NCBI GenBank assembly: GCA_030037215.1
Contig: JASHRS010000111.1
Location: 1 to 43,302, forward strand
Source: Silvibacterium sp.
Lineage (GTDB): Bacteria > Acidobacteriota > Terriglobia > Terriglobales > Acidobacteriaceae
Direction of reading: 5' to 3'
Length of the DNA: 43,302 bases
Of the stretch, positions 29,395-38,078 are shown one piece after another (position 1 is the stretch's first letter; each line of letters opens with the position of its first letter). Position numbers and translations under genes: made by a program. The notes beneath the pieces are model-generated. The model saw only the letters and a list, made by a program, of their open reading frames with translations, had not been told where the DNA came from and did not search any database.

Positions 29395-29408
29395 TGTATA
29401 AATATACA
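29395..29408. promoter_or_regulatory. ARG box 2 (ArgR operator)
   Basis: TGTAT-N4-ATACA is a second perfect palindrome of ARG-box form. It overlaps the -10 element of the argR promoter, so bound repressor would block RNA polymerase. Confidence 0.78.
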
Positions 29409-29424
29409 GAGGGTGCGTTGTCAA
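29395..29424 (-). promoter_or_regulatory. argR operon promoter
   Basis: On the minus strand a perfect TTGACA (29424-29419) is followed after 18 bp by TATACA (29400-29395). The -10 is embedded in ARG box 2. The transcript would start near 29388, about 28 bases before the argR TTG. Confidence 0.65.
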
Positions 29425-29542
29425 GATTTCCGGATAATTTTCGTTAATAACCGCGATTCCTGATTTTTATGAGAAACGGAAAAACTGTGTTCGCACTGCA
29501 TTTTCGTGATGCTGGCCAACTGTGGAGGTCGTATAGTAACGT

Positions 29543-32500
29543 ATGGGCCATATAAAAACTTCTGATTCCAGGCTGTCTCTTCTGCGCGACCGGAGTTGTC
29601 GCCCCTCCCTCGTTGATGCGCGTTTTGACCACGAGTCCTGCGGTGTGGGCTTCGTGACCACACTTACCAATCAGCCCTCCCACGACATCCTTGCCAAGGC
29701 GCTTACAGCGCTGGCCCGTCTCGAACATCGCGGCGCGATCGCCGCGGACGGCAAATCAAGCGACGGCATCGGCATTACTACTGGCATTCCCCGCGATTTT
29801 CTGCTGGCGGAAACCGGCATCGCGCTGGACGAAGCCCGTCCGCTGGCAGTCGGCGTAGTCTTCTTTCCGCCTGAAGGCGAGTCGCATGCCGAGCTTGAGC
29901 AGGCCCTGGCTGCACAGAACCTCACGGCTCTGGGCTGGCGCGACGTGCCCACACACCCTGAAATTCTTGGTGAGATTGCGCTTTCGACCATGCCGGTGAT
30001 CCGGCAGGTGCTGATCACAGCCGGGGATATCGGGCGCGAAGGACGCGAGAACATGGAGAAGATCAGCCGGCGTCTGTTTCTGGCGCGCAAGCAGTTCGAG
30101 CGCTCCGGTGCCGAAGGGTATATCTGTTCTCTCTCGGCTTCGACGATGGTCTATAAGTCGATGTGCGCGGGGCGCATCCTGGGCGATTTTTTCCCCGATC
30201 TTACCGACGAGCGGTTCACCACGCCTTTCGCGCTCTTCCATCAGCGCTATGCGACCAACGTCGCGCCTTCGTGGGACCGCGCGCAGCCGCTGCGCATGCT
30301 GGCGCACAATGGCGAAATCAATACAGTGTGGGGCAATCGCGCGCGCATGTCTGCCCGCGCTGCAACTTTCCCTGACGAGGTGAAGCCGGTCTATACGCCG
30401 AACGGCTCCGATTCAACCAGTCTCGATGAAACGGTGGAATTGCTTGCCCGCAGCGGGCGCACGGTCGCTGAGTCGCTGCGCATGCTCATTCCTCCGGCGC
30501 ACACCATCAAGCCGCAGTCAGCCTTCTTCAAGTACGCAGCCGACTGCGCCGAGCCGTGGGACGGCCCAGCCGCGATTGCCTTCGCCGATGGCTGCCTTGT
30601 CGGTGCGATTCTCGACCGCAATGGATTGCGGCCCTGCCGCTATTTTGTGACGGAAGACAATCTGGTGGTTCTTGGCTCTGAGGCTGGGCTTGTCGATCTC
30701 GATCCGGAGACGGTCGTCCATAGCGGACGCCTCGGCCCGGGCCAGATGATCGTCGCCGATCTCAAGGACCATGTGCTGCTCGAAGACGAGCAGATTCAGG
30801 CGATCTTTGACGGTGCTGCTCCACAGTACGAGGACCTGCTGGAAAACAGCACGCTCGACGATCACGCTCTGGTTCCAGCGATGGAAACCACAGAACTCAA
30901 TCGCCTGCAGCACGGCTTTGGATATACACGTGAGGACGTGGCGATGATCCTGAAGCCAATGGCCTCTGACGGCAAGGATGCCGTTTGGTCCATGGGCGAC
31001 GATACGCCGCTTGCGCCGCTGGCACGCTCGCCGCGCCCTGTTTACGCGTATTTCCGGCAGCGCTTTGCGCAGGTCACGAATCCTCCGATTGATTCGCTGC
31101 GCGAGACCTGCGTCATCCAATTGCATACGCGTCTGGGCCCGTGGCCGCACATGCTCGACAAGCATGCTCCGCTGCCCGGTCTTTCGCTGCAATCGCCGTT
31201 CCTTTCACTTGCGCAATTAAAGGACCTGCGCGACCGCCACCATGCGCTCGCCAGCGATCTGCCTCTTGCTGTCCTCGAATGCGTCTTTAACCCGGCATGC
31301 AATCTGGCAACGGCGCTCGACGACATCTGCGCGAAGGCCATTGAGCTGGTGCGCGGCGGCGCGGCCATTCTGCTGCTCACAGACCGCAGTGCAGGGGAAC
31401 AGTCCCTGCCTATTCCCATGGCTATGGCAACCGGAGCCGTGCATCACGCGCTGATTCGCGCCGGAGAACGCACGCGCGTGGGCCTGGCCGTTGAAGCGGG
31501 AGACTGCCGCGATCTGCATCACGTTGCGGTGCTGCTTGGCCTGGGCGCAGGAGCAGTCTGCCCGTGGCTCGCGCTGGAAACCGCCCGCAATCTGAACGCC
31601 GAAAAGGGCGAAGCCAACCTGCTCCACGCGCTTGACCTCGGACTAGCGAAGATCATGTCGAAGATGGGTATCTCGGTTGTCGACAGTTACCGCGGTGCGC
31701 ACCTCTTCGATTCGCTCGGCTTGAACAAAGAAGTTGTGGACCGCTGCTTCTACGGAATTCCTGCGCCGATCGGTGGCATCGGATTCGACGAACTGGACGC
31801 GCAACTGCGCCAGACGTGGGTTTCGGCCGATAACGGCGGCGAATCCGTCGATGATGCGCCGGAAGCTCCGCTCGTCACCATCACGAAAGACCTTCCCGAT
31901 TATGGATGGGTTCGTTTCCGTAAGGCCGAAAAAGCAGAGCCGCATGGGTGGCAGCCTTCGACTGTAAAGCTGCTGCAGACGGTTGTGGGAACAGCGCGCG
32001 GCGCAACGGCTGCCGTTGCCGAACCCGGCGCGGCGTGGGCCGCGTTCTCAACGCAGGCGGTCGAAAAACAGCCAGCCGTGCTGCGCGATCTGCTGGAGAT
32101 TCGTCCCGCAGGTGCTCCACTGGCAGTCGAGCAGGTCGAGCCGTCATCCAATATGTATAAGCGCTTCATCGCCAGCGCTATGTCGCTCGGCTCGCTCAGC
32201 CCTGAAGCGCACCAGACTATTACTGCCGCAATGAATATGCTCGGCGCGCGCTCGAACACGGGCGAAGGCGGCGAGGACCCTGCGGTTTATCAGCCGGACG
32301 TGAACCTCGACCTTGTCGGCACGCCCACGCCGTCGCATCTGCTGAACAATAAGATCAAGCAGGTAGCTTCAGGACGTTTTGGCGTCACCGCTGAATACCT
32401 AATGCACGCCGAAGAGATCGAGATCAAGATCGCGCAGGGTTCAAAACCCGGCGAAGGCGGCCAGCTTCCCAGCCACAAGGTCACGGAGCTCATCGCTCGC

Positions 32501-34024
32501 CTGCGCCACGCGCAGCCGGGCGTGCAGCTCATCAGCCCCCCGCCGCACCACGATATTTATTCCATCGAAGACCTCGCGCAGTTGATCTTCGACCTGAAAC
32601 GCGTGAACCCGAAGGCGGCAATCGGCGTCAAACTCGTCTCCGAGTGCGGCGTGGGCACCGTCGCTGCTGGCGTAGCCAAAGCCTATGCCGACTACATCGT
32701 TATCGCGGGACACGCAGGCGGCACGGGCGCCTCGCCGCTTTCGAGCATCAAGTACGCAGGCAATCCGTGGGAGCTTGGCCTTGCCGAAGCGCAACAGGTG
32801 CTGCTAGCCAACGGCCTGCGTGGACGCGTTCGCCTGCGCTGCGATGGCGGCCTGCGCACCGCACGCGACATCCTGATTGCGGCGCTGCTTGGCGCGGATG
32901 AGTATGCATTTGGAACCGCTGTTCTGGTCGCGCTTGGTTGCGACATGGCGCGGCAGTGCCATCTCAACACCTGCCCCACGGGCATCGCCACGCAGCGGCC
33001 TGAACTGCGCGCCAAGTTCCGCGGACGCCCCGAACATCTGGTCCGCTTTTATGAAGAGCTGGCACGCGATCTTCAATCGCTGCTTGCGCAGTACGGGCTG
33101 CCTTCGCTCGATGCCGCGATCGGACGTACGGACCTGCTCGAACAGGTTCGCCACGACGGCGGACTCGATCTGGCGGCTGTGCTGGCTGCGCCGGTCGAGG
33201 GAGACATTCATTGGCAAGGCAAGCGCAACTCGCGTCCGTCGCCGCAGCCTCCTATCGATGACGCCTGGGTGGAACCGGCGCTGACTGCCTATCGCGCCGG
33301 TGAGCATTTCATCCACGATGCGCTGGTTTCGAACGAAGACCGCACGCTGGGAGCGAGACTCGCGGGCGAGGTAGCTCTGCTCAATACCAATGGCACACGC
33401 ACTACCGCTCAACTCACATTCAGACTGAGTGGCATTGCCGGGCAGTCCTTCGGCGCGTTCGCTGCTCCGGGAATGCATCTTGTGTTGAAAGGTCTTGCCA
33501 ACGATTTTGTGGGCAAAGGACTCTCCGGCGGCGAAATCATCCTTCGCGGCGAGGGGCGTGCGGCGCTGCAATCCGAACTGCACGTCATCCTCGGCAATGT
33601 CGCGCTCTATGGCGCTACCAGCGGCGCGCTTTTTGCCGCGGGCCGCGCGGGCGAGCGCTTCGCTGTGCGCAACTCCGGTGCTCTGGCCATCGTCGAAGGC
33701 GTGGGTGACCACGGCTGCGAATACATGACAGGCGGTCTAGCCGTTATTCTCGGAGCCACGGGCTTTAACTTCGGTGCGGGCATGACCGGCGGACTCGCAT
33801 GGGTCTTTGACGAGGACGGCAGCTTCCTCGAAAAGCAGCTCTACCACCCCGACTTCCTCACGCCCGAGCTGTACGACACGCTCGATGCTGAAGCAAAAGA
33901 AGCAATCCAGGGGTTGGTGCAGCTTCATGCCGAGAAAACGGCCAGCACGCGCGCCTACTGGCTGCTCTCGAAGTGGGGCGAGCTAGCTCCGAAGTTCGTG
34001 CGACTCACTCCGAAGCCTCAGTAA
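29543..34024 (+). CDS. gltB: Glutamate synthase large subunit
   Basis: GltB converts glutamine and 2-oxoglutarate to two glutamates. The 1493-residue chain has the N-terminal amidotransferase domain with nucleophile C33 in HESCGVGF, exposed after removal of a 32-residue propeptide. The central and FMN-binding synthase domains follow (PPPHHDIYSIEDLAQLI, HAGGTGASPLSSIKYAG). The 3Fe-4S cluster cysteines are in CDMARQCHLNTCPTGIA, and the C-terminal GXGXG beta-helix ends the protein. No gltD follows, so the NADPH-oxidising subunit must be elsewhere or the electron donor differs. A GGAGG lies 14 bases before the ATG, which is far, while TATAGT lies only 5 bases before it. The gene is divergent from argR. 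Confidence 0.96.
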   Translation: MGHIKTSDSRLSLLRDRSCRPSLVDARFDHESCGVGFVTTLTNQPSHDILAKALTALARLEHRGAIAADGKSSDGIGITTGIPRDFLLAETGIALDEARPLAVGVVFFPPEGESHAELEQALAAQNLTALGWRDVPTHPEILGEIALSTMPVIRQVLITAGDIGREGRENMEKISRRLFLARKQFERSGAEGYICSLSASTMVYKSMCAGRILGDFFPDLTDERFTTPFALFHQRYATNVAPSWDRAQPLRMLAHNGEINTVWGNRARMSARAATFPDEVKPVYTPNGSDSTSLDETVELLARSGRTVAESLRMLIPPAHTIKPQSAFFKYAADCAEPWDGPAAIAFADGCLVGAILDRNGLRPCRYFVTEDNLVVLGSEAGLVDLDPETVVHSGRLGPGQMIVADLKDHVLLEDEQIQAIFDGAAPQYEDLLENSTLDDHALVPAMETTELNRLQHGFGYTREDVAMILKPMASDGKDAVWSMGDDTPLAPLARSPRPVYAYFRQRFAQVTNPPIDSLRETCVIQLHTRLGPWPHMLDKHAPLPGLSLQSPFLSLAQLKDLRDRHHALASDLPLAVLECVFNPACNLATALDDICAKAIELVRGGAAILLLTDRSAGEQSLPIPMAMATGAVHHALIRAGERTRVGLAVEAGDCRDLHHVAVLLGLGAGAVCPWLALETARNLNAEKGEANLLHALDLGLAKIMSKMGISVVDSYRGAHLFDSLGLNKEVVDRCFYGIPAPIGGIGFDELDAQLRQTWVSADNGGESVDDAPEAPLVTITKDLPDYGWVRFRKAEKAEPHGWQPSTVKLLQTVVGTARGATAAVAEPGAAWAAFSTQAVEKQPAVLRDLLEIRPAGAPLAVEQVEPSSNMYKRFIASAMSLGSLSPEAHQTITAAMNMLGARSNTGEGGEDPAVYQPDVNLDLVGTPTPSHLLNNKIKQVASGRFGVTAEYLMHAEEIEIKIAQGSKPGEGGQLPSHKVTELIARLRHAQPGVQLISPPPHHDIYSIEDLAQLIFDLKRVNPKAAIGVKLVSECGVGTVAAGVAKAYADYIVIAGHAGGTGASPLSSIKYAGNPWELGLAEAQQVLLANGLRGRVRLRCDGGLRTARDILIAALLGADEYAFGTAVLVALGCDMARQCHLNTCPTGIATQRPELRAKFRGRPEHLVRFYEELARDLQSLLAQYGLPSLDAAIGRTDLLEQVRHDGGLDLAAVLAAPVEGDIHWQGKRNSRPSPQPPIDDAWVEPALTAYRAGEHFIHDALVSNEDRTLGARLAGEVALLNTNGTRTTAQLTFRLSGIAGQSFGAFAAPGMHLVLKGLANDFVGKGLSGGEIILRGEGRAALQSELHVILGNVALYGATSGALFAAGRAGERFAVRNSGALAIVEGVGDHGCEYMTGGLAVILGATGFNFGAGMTGGLAWVFDEDGSFLEKQLYHPDFLTPELYDTLDAEAKEAIQGLVQLHAEKTASTRAYWLLSKWGELAPKFVRLTPKPQ

Positions 34025-34036
34025 AAGGCAATTACC

Positions 34037-34075
34037 GAGAACCGGTCGAAAAATCTTCGGCTGGTTCTTCTTTTT
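34037..34075 (+). terminator. Intrinsic terminator after gltB
   Basis: A 14-bp stem (34037-34050 with 34056-34069, three G-T wobbles) around the loop AAATC is followed by C and five Ts. It starts 12 bp after the gltB stop and should separate gltB from the next gene. Confidence 0.85.
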
Positions 34076-34123
34076 GTGCTTTGCTTGCCCGTGCGGAGGC
34101 TTTTCATCTACTGTTAAGTCGCT

Positions 34124-35923
34124 GTGCTTGATCTCAAAACTCTCAACGACGTCTTTTTTCTGGTCGCGACCGCCAATCGCGACCGTGCCGTCCTCACATT
34201 GGACGCGAAGGGCGCATGGCAGCCCATCTCCAGCAATCAGATTTATCAGCGTGTCCGCGCTCTGGCTGGAGCCTTCGCCGGATGGGGCATTCGCAAGGGT
34301 GATCGCATTGCGATTCTGGGCGAAAACCGCTGGGAGTGGGGGGTGACCGATTTCGCCACGCTGGCTCTGGGTGCGGTTGATGTTCCTATTTATCCCACGC
34401 TCACCCCAGAACAGACCGCCGAGCTGCTGGCTGATTCCGGGGCGCGCATCGCTGTCGTCTCAACGCGGGCGCAATACGAAAAAGTTGTGCAACATCGCGC
34501 ACAGACTGTGCTTGAACACATCGTCATCATGGACGAAGAAGGAACTCCCGACGCGGTGCTGTTTTCTTCGCTCATCGGCGACGCGGACAAGACCACTGGC
34601 CGTGATGCCGCCTTCGACCGCACAGCCTATGACGTGCAGCCCGAGGACCTCGCAACCTTGATCTATACATCCGGAACCACGGGCGAGCCGAAGGGCGTCA
34701 TGCTTACGCACGGCAACATTGCGTCGAACATCAACGAATCGCTTTCCGGGTTCGACATCGGCGCGAACGATTCCTGCATTTCGTTTCTTCCGCTGTCGCA
34801 CATCACGGCCCGACATCTCGATTACGCAATTTATACGCGCCAGGCGACCGTCGCCTATCTTCCCGGGTTCGACAAGCTGCCCGCAGCGATGGTTTCCGTG
34901 AAGCCCACCATCATTGTTGCTGTGCCGCGCGTCTATGAAAAGTTCCGGCAGGAGGTCGAGCGCCGCGCCGGCGAATCGTCGACAAAGCTGCGCATTCTGA
35001 AGTGGGCCATCAATACGGGCGCAAAACACCGCGAAGCGATTGCGCGCGGCGAACAGCCCGGCTCAGCCACCTGGAAGCTCGCCAATACTCTTGTCTTCAA
35101 GAAAATGCAGGCAGGCTTTGGCGGACGCGTGCGCTACTTCATTGCAGGAGGCGCGCCGCTGGGCCTCGACACCGCGCACTGGTTCGCCTCGGTGGGCATT
35201 CGCATTCTTGAGGGCTACGGGCTCACGGAAACCTCGCCTGTGATTGCCATTAACACGCCGGCCGCGAATCGCATGGGTTCCGTCGGCAAACCATTGCCGC
35301 AGGTCGCGTGCAAAATTGCCGAAGATGGTGAGCTGCTGGTGAAGGGTCCGAACGTCTTTTCCGGCTATTGGAAGCACCCGCAACATGAGCCGGAAAATTT
35401 CGATACTGAAGGCTGGTTCAAAACCGGAGACATCGGCCATCTCGACGCAGACGGCTTTCTTTACATCACTGACCGGAAAAAAGAACTGCTGAAGACGTCC
35501 GGCGGAAAGCTGATCGCTCCGCAGCCGATCGAAAACAAGCTGAAAGCAAATGTTCTCGTAAGCCAGGCCGCGCTAGTCGGCGACCGGCACAAATTTGCTT
35601 CGGCATTGATCTCTCCGAACTTCGCCGTTCTCGAAGCATGGGCAAAAGGGCAGGGAATTACAGCAGCCACGCGGCGCGACCTGGTGAAGAATGAGCGAAT
35701 GATCGTGCTTTATCAGGGCATCGTCGATCAGGTGAACATGACGCTGGCAAATTTTGAGACGATCAAGCGCTTCCTCGTTGTTCCCGATGAATGGTCGCTC
35801 GATACCGGCGAACTCACTCCAAGCCTCAAGCTGAAGCGGCGCGTGATCTTGAAAAAGTACGAGGCAGAGATCGCTGCATTCTACGCCGACGAGAATTCAT
35901 CCCGCTCACAGACGGCTTCTTGA
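34124..35923 (+). CDS. Long-chain acyl-CoA synthetase (AMP-forming)
   Basis: The 599-residue enzyme activates fatty acids as acyl-adenylates and then acyl-CoA. It has the AMP-binding P-loop IYTSGTTGEPKGVMLTH near residue 180, the adenine-binding GYGLTETSPVI near 364, and the hinge and C-terminal block GWFKTGDIGHLDADGFLYITDRKKELLK. This resembles the FadD15-type long-chain ligases. The start is GTG, and I see no good ribosome-binding site. It stands alone between the gltB terminator and a 235-bp gap. Confidence 0.92.
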   Translation: MLDLKTLNDVFFLVATANRDRAVLTLDAKGAWQPISSNQIYQRVRALAGAFAGWGIRKGDRIAILGENRWEWGVTDFATLALGAVDVPIYPTLTPEQTAELLADSGARIAVVSTRAQYEKVVQHRAQTVLEHIVIMDEEGTPDAVLFSSLIGDADKTTGRDAAFDRTAYDVQPEDLATLIYTSGTTGEPKGVMLTHGNIASNINESLSGFDIGANDSCISFLPLSHITARHLDYAIYTRQATVAYLPGFDKLPAAMVSVKPTIIVAVPRVYEKFRQEVERRAGESSTKLRILKWAINTGAKHREAIARGEQPGSATWKLANTLVFKKMQAGFGGRVRYFIAGGAPLGLDTAHWFASVGIRILEGYGLTETSPVIAINTPAANRMGSVGKPLPQVACKIAEDGELLVKGPNVFSGYWKHPQHEPENFDTEGWFKTGDIGHLDADGFLYITDRKKELLKTSGGKLIAPQPIENKLKANVLVSQAALVGDRHKFASALISPNFAVLEAWAKGQGITAATRRDLVKNERMIVLYQGIVDQVNMTLANFETIKRFLVVPDEWSLDTGELTPSLKLKRRVILKKYEAEIAAFYADENSSRSQTAS

Positions 35924-36158
35924 CTCAGCGGTCAATTTGCTCCCCATGGGGCATGGATGAAACCTGTCTCCTCTGCAGCAGTTTTCAATGATATGAAATC
36001 GCCAAAAATACCGTGGGTCCTGGCCTTGCCATTTGTCGATGCACGACACTAAGCTGGCTTCGGTATTCGAAGTTCCTCATCTCTGAACCCCTCCCTTGTC
36101 TTCCCCTTGGTTGATCCTGGCTAAAATCCTTCCGGTATCACCGTGCGGAGTTGCGTTC

Positions 36159-37994
36159 ATGAAGAATCTTTTCACCCGGCTATTAACGGCATGCGTTTCC
36201 ATTGTCTTAATGTTCGGATCCGTGTGGTGTAATGCATCTGGCCCCGCTCGCGATGGCAACGATGGGACCAACAAGAACTTGGTCCGTCATGCTGGACATG
36301 CCGGTCTGGTGCAAAGCTGGAGCACACGTTTTATCGTGTTTCCCATCCATGGCCCGTATGCACGAAAGCTCGCGGCACAAAACGATGCACGCGCCGTGAT
36401 GAGCTGGCGGATGCTGGCTAACGACGCTGCAAGAAGCGCGCGGCTGCACTCGAGGATGCATGGGTCTGATGGAATCACAAAGCGACTTCACCGGGACTGG
36501 GCAATCAGCATTGATACCTCGGGGAATCCTGATCCCGCTTATCCCGCGAAGTACGGTTTTGACGTCAACGCAGCGCCCAGCTGCAGCGCTGATTTTGCGG
36601 TCTTTTCGGCTTACGGCTCAGTGGCAGGTTCTCCGAACATTCTGGCGCTCAATAACCTGTATAGCGGTACTGCCGGCGCCACCGGAATCTGCAATCGTAC
36701 GCCAACCAGCAGCGATACCGGGGTAGATGCCACGGTGATGTGGTCTTACAGGGTCGGCAGCACAACCGAAATAAATACATCGTCGCCGGAACTGTCGCTT
36801 GACGGAACCAGGATAGCTTTTGTAAGCGTCGATTCTTCGGGTGCAGAGCATTTTCACGTTCTCGCATGGAAAAGTGGCGATGGCGTGACCTCCGCGAACC
36901 TGCAAAGCGTGTACAGCCCTGTCTCGATCACATCATTCAGCTCCCTTGCTCCTGCTGCCGGAAGCGGTACCGCAACGGATCTGGTGGTCGGCGGCAGCGG
37001 AAGCATCAGCGGAGAAACAACGTATAGCCCGTTTATCGACTACACGAATGACACTGCCTACATCTCGCTTGCAGGAACGGCGGCGATTGTGCGGGTGCAA
37101 AACGTTTTCTGCACGGTCAATCCTGCCTGTTCGACAGCATCTCCGCCTGCGCCGAGCCTCGATCCCACATGGGGAACCGCGGGAGTGGTGACGATTGGCG
37201 GCACATGCACGGGTTCGACTTCGGAAACCCAGCTCACCGCTCCGGTGCATAGCGGAGTAACAGGAGATGTATTTGCCGGATGCGGGGACGGTAAAATCTA
37301 CGGCTTTACTTCGACAGGACTCCCGATGGTAGACTCTCCTGTCGCTTTAGGAGATGGCAGCGCTGACGGAGGGTTTGTTGATCCTCCGCTGTTGGACGAG
37401 GTCAATCAGAACCTCTTTGTGGTGACGAATAATGGAAGTACATCACTGCTCGTGCTCCTGCCGGTCGCGTCTTCTCTGGGCACCTACGCAAGTATCTCTC
37501 TCGGAAGCGCACCGCCTACGGCGCTCGGCCAACGGGCTCCAGCTCTGAATAATGCCTACTTCACAAATTCGGACACCAGCACCTGGGGGCTTTTCACCAT
37601 TGCATTCGACAGCGGTGGTACCCCGCTTCTTGTTGTAGAAGGGTTTCAATCGGACGGGTATATATTCGGCAGTCCCGTAACTCTGACCGACTTATCCAGC
37701 GACTTTCAAAGCCCCAGCCCGATGACTGAATTCATGAACAACGGCGCTGATCGGATATTTGTGGCGGGAGACGCTGCAGGCAGCGGTGCTCTGAGTTCAT
37801 GCAACATTACCGATTTCATGACCACGGATTGCTCCGGTTCCAACTTGGTGACGATAACCGGAAACGCCTATAGTGCGGCGGGAATTGTTGTTGATAACGT
37901 CAGTACTGAAGCCCAGGCTTCCAGTATTTACTTCTCAACGATGACGGCGTCGCCGACGATGGCGACAAAGTTGACGCAGTCTGGGCTGGAATAG
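36159..37994 (+). CDS. Secreted propeller-like protein, copy 1
   Basis: This 611-residue protein begins with a signal peptide (KNLFTRLLTACVSIVLMFGSVWCNA). A region with WSTRFIVFPI follows, then a linker and a long Ser/Thr/Gly/Asp-rich beta-strand region. The strand region has repeated short motifs such as SPELSLDGTRIAFVS, YSPFIDYTNDTAYI and GDGKIYGF, which look like propeller blades. The conserved entry YPAKYGFDVNAAPSCSADF is shared with the two copies downstream. No catalytic or cofactor residues are recognisable. The ATG at 36159 has GGAG 8 bases upstream and puts the signal peptide at the N-terminus; the open frame reaches back to 36096 through a TTG. It is the most divergent of the three copies. 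The function is unknown. Confidence 0.82.
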   Translation: MKNLFTRLLTACVSIVLMFGSVWCNASGPARDGNDGTNKNLVRHAGHAGLVQSWSTRFIVFPIHGPYARKLAAQNDARAVMSWRMLANDAARSARLHSRMHGSDGITKRLHRDWAISIDTSGNPDPAYPAKYGFDVNAAPSCSADFAVFSAYGSVAGSPNILALNNLYSGTAGATGICNRTPTSSDTGVDATVMWSYRVGSTTEINTSSPELSLDGTRIAFVSVDSSGAEHFHVLAWKSGDGVTSANLQSVYSPVSITSFSSLAPAAGSGTATDLVVGGSGSISGETTYSPFIDYTNDTAYISLAGTAAIVRVQNVFCTVNPACSTASPPAPSLDPTWGTAGVVTIGGTCTGSTSETQLTAPVHSGVTGDVFAGCGDGKIYGFTSTGLPMVDSPVALGDGSADGGFVDPPLLDEVNQNLFVVTNNGSTSLLVLLPVASSLGTYASISLGSAPPTALGQRAPALNNAYFTNSDTSTWGLFTIAFDSGGTPLLVVEGFQSDGYIFGSPVTLTDLSSDFQSPSPMTEFMNNGADRIFVAGDAAGSGALSSCNITDFMTTDCSGSNLVTITGNAYSAAGIVVDNVSTEAQASSIYFSTMTASPTMATKLTQSGLE

Positions 37995-38078
37995 GCAAGG
38001 AACAACCTGGCCCCTGATAGCTGGACTTCTTTGAATGCTTCATAGGCGGCGCAAACAGGCAAGACTATAGTGTGTGTC

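Noticed and set aside
35942-35951. CCCCATGGGG palindrome after the acyl-CoA synthetase gene as a terminator
   Set aside because: The arms are short with essentially no loop and no T-run follows.
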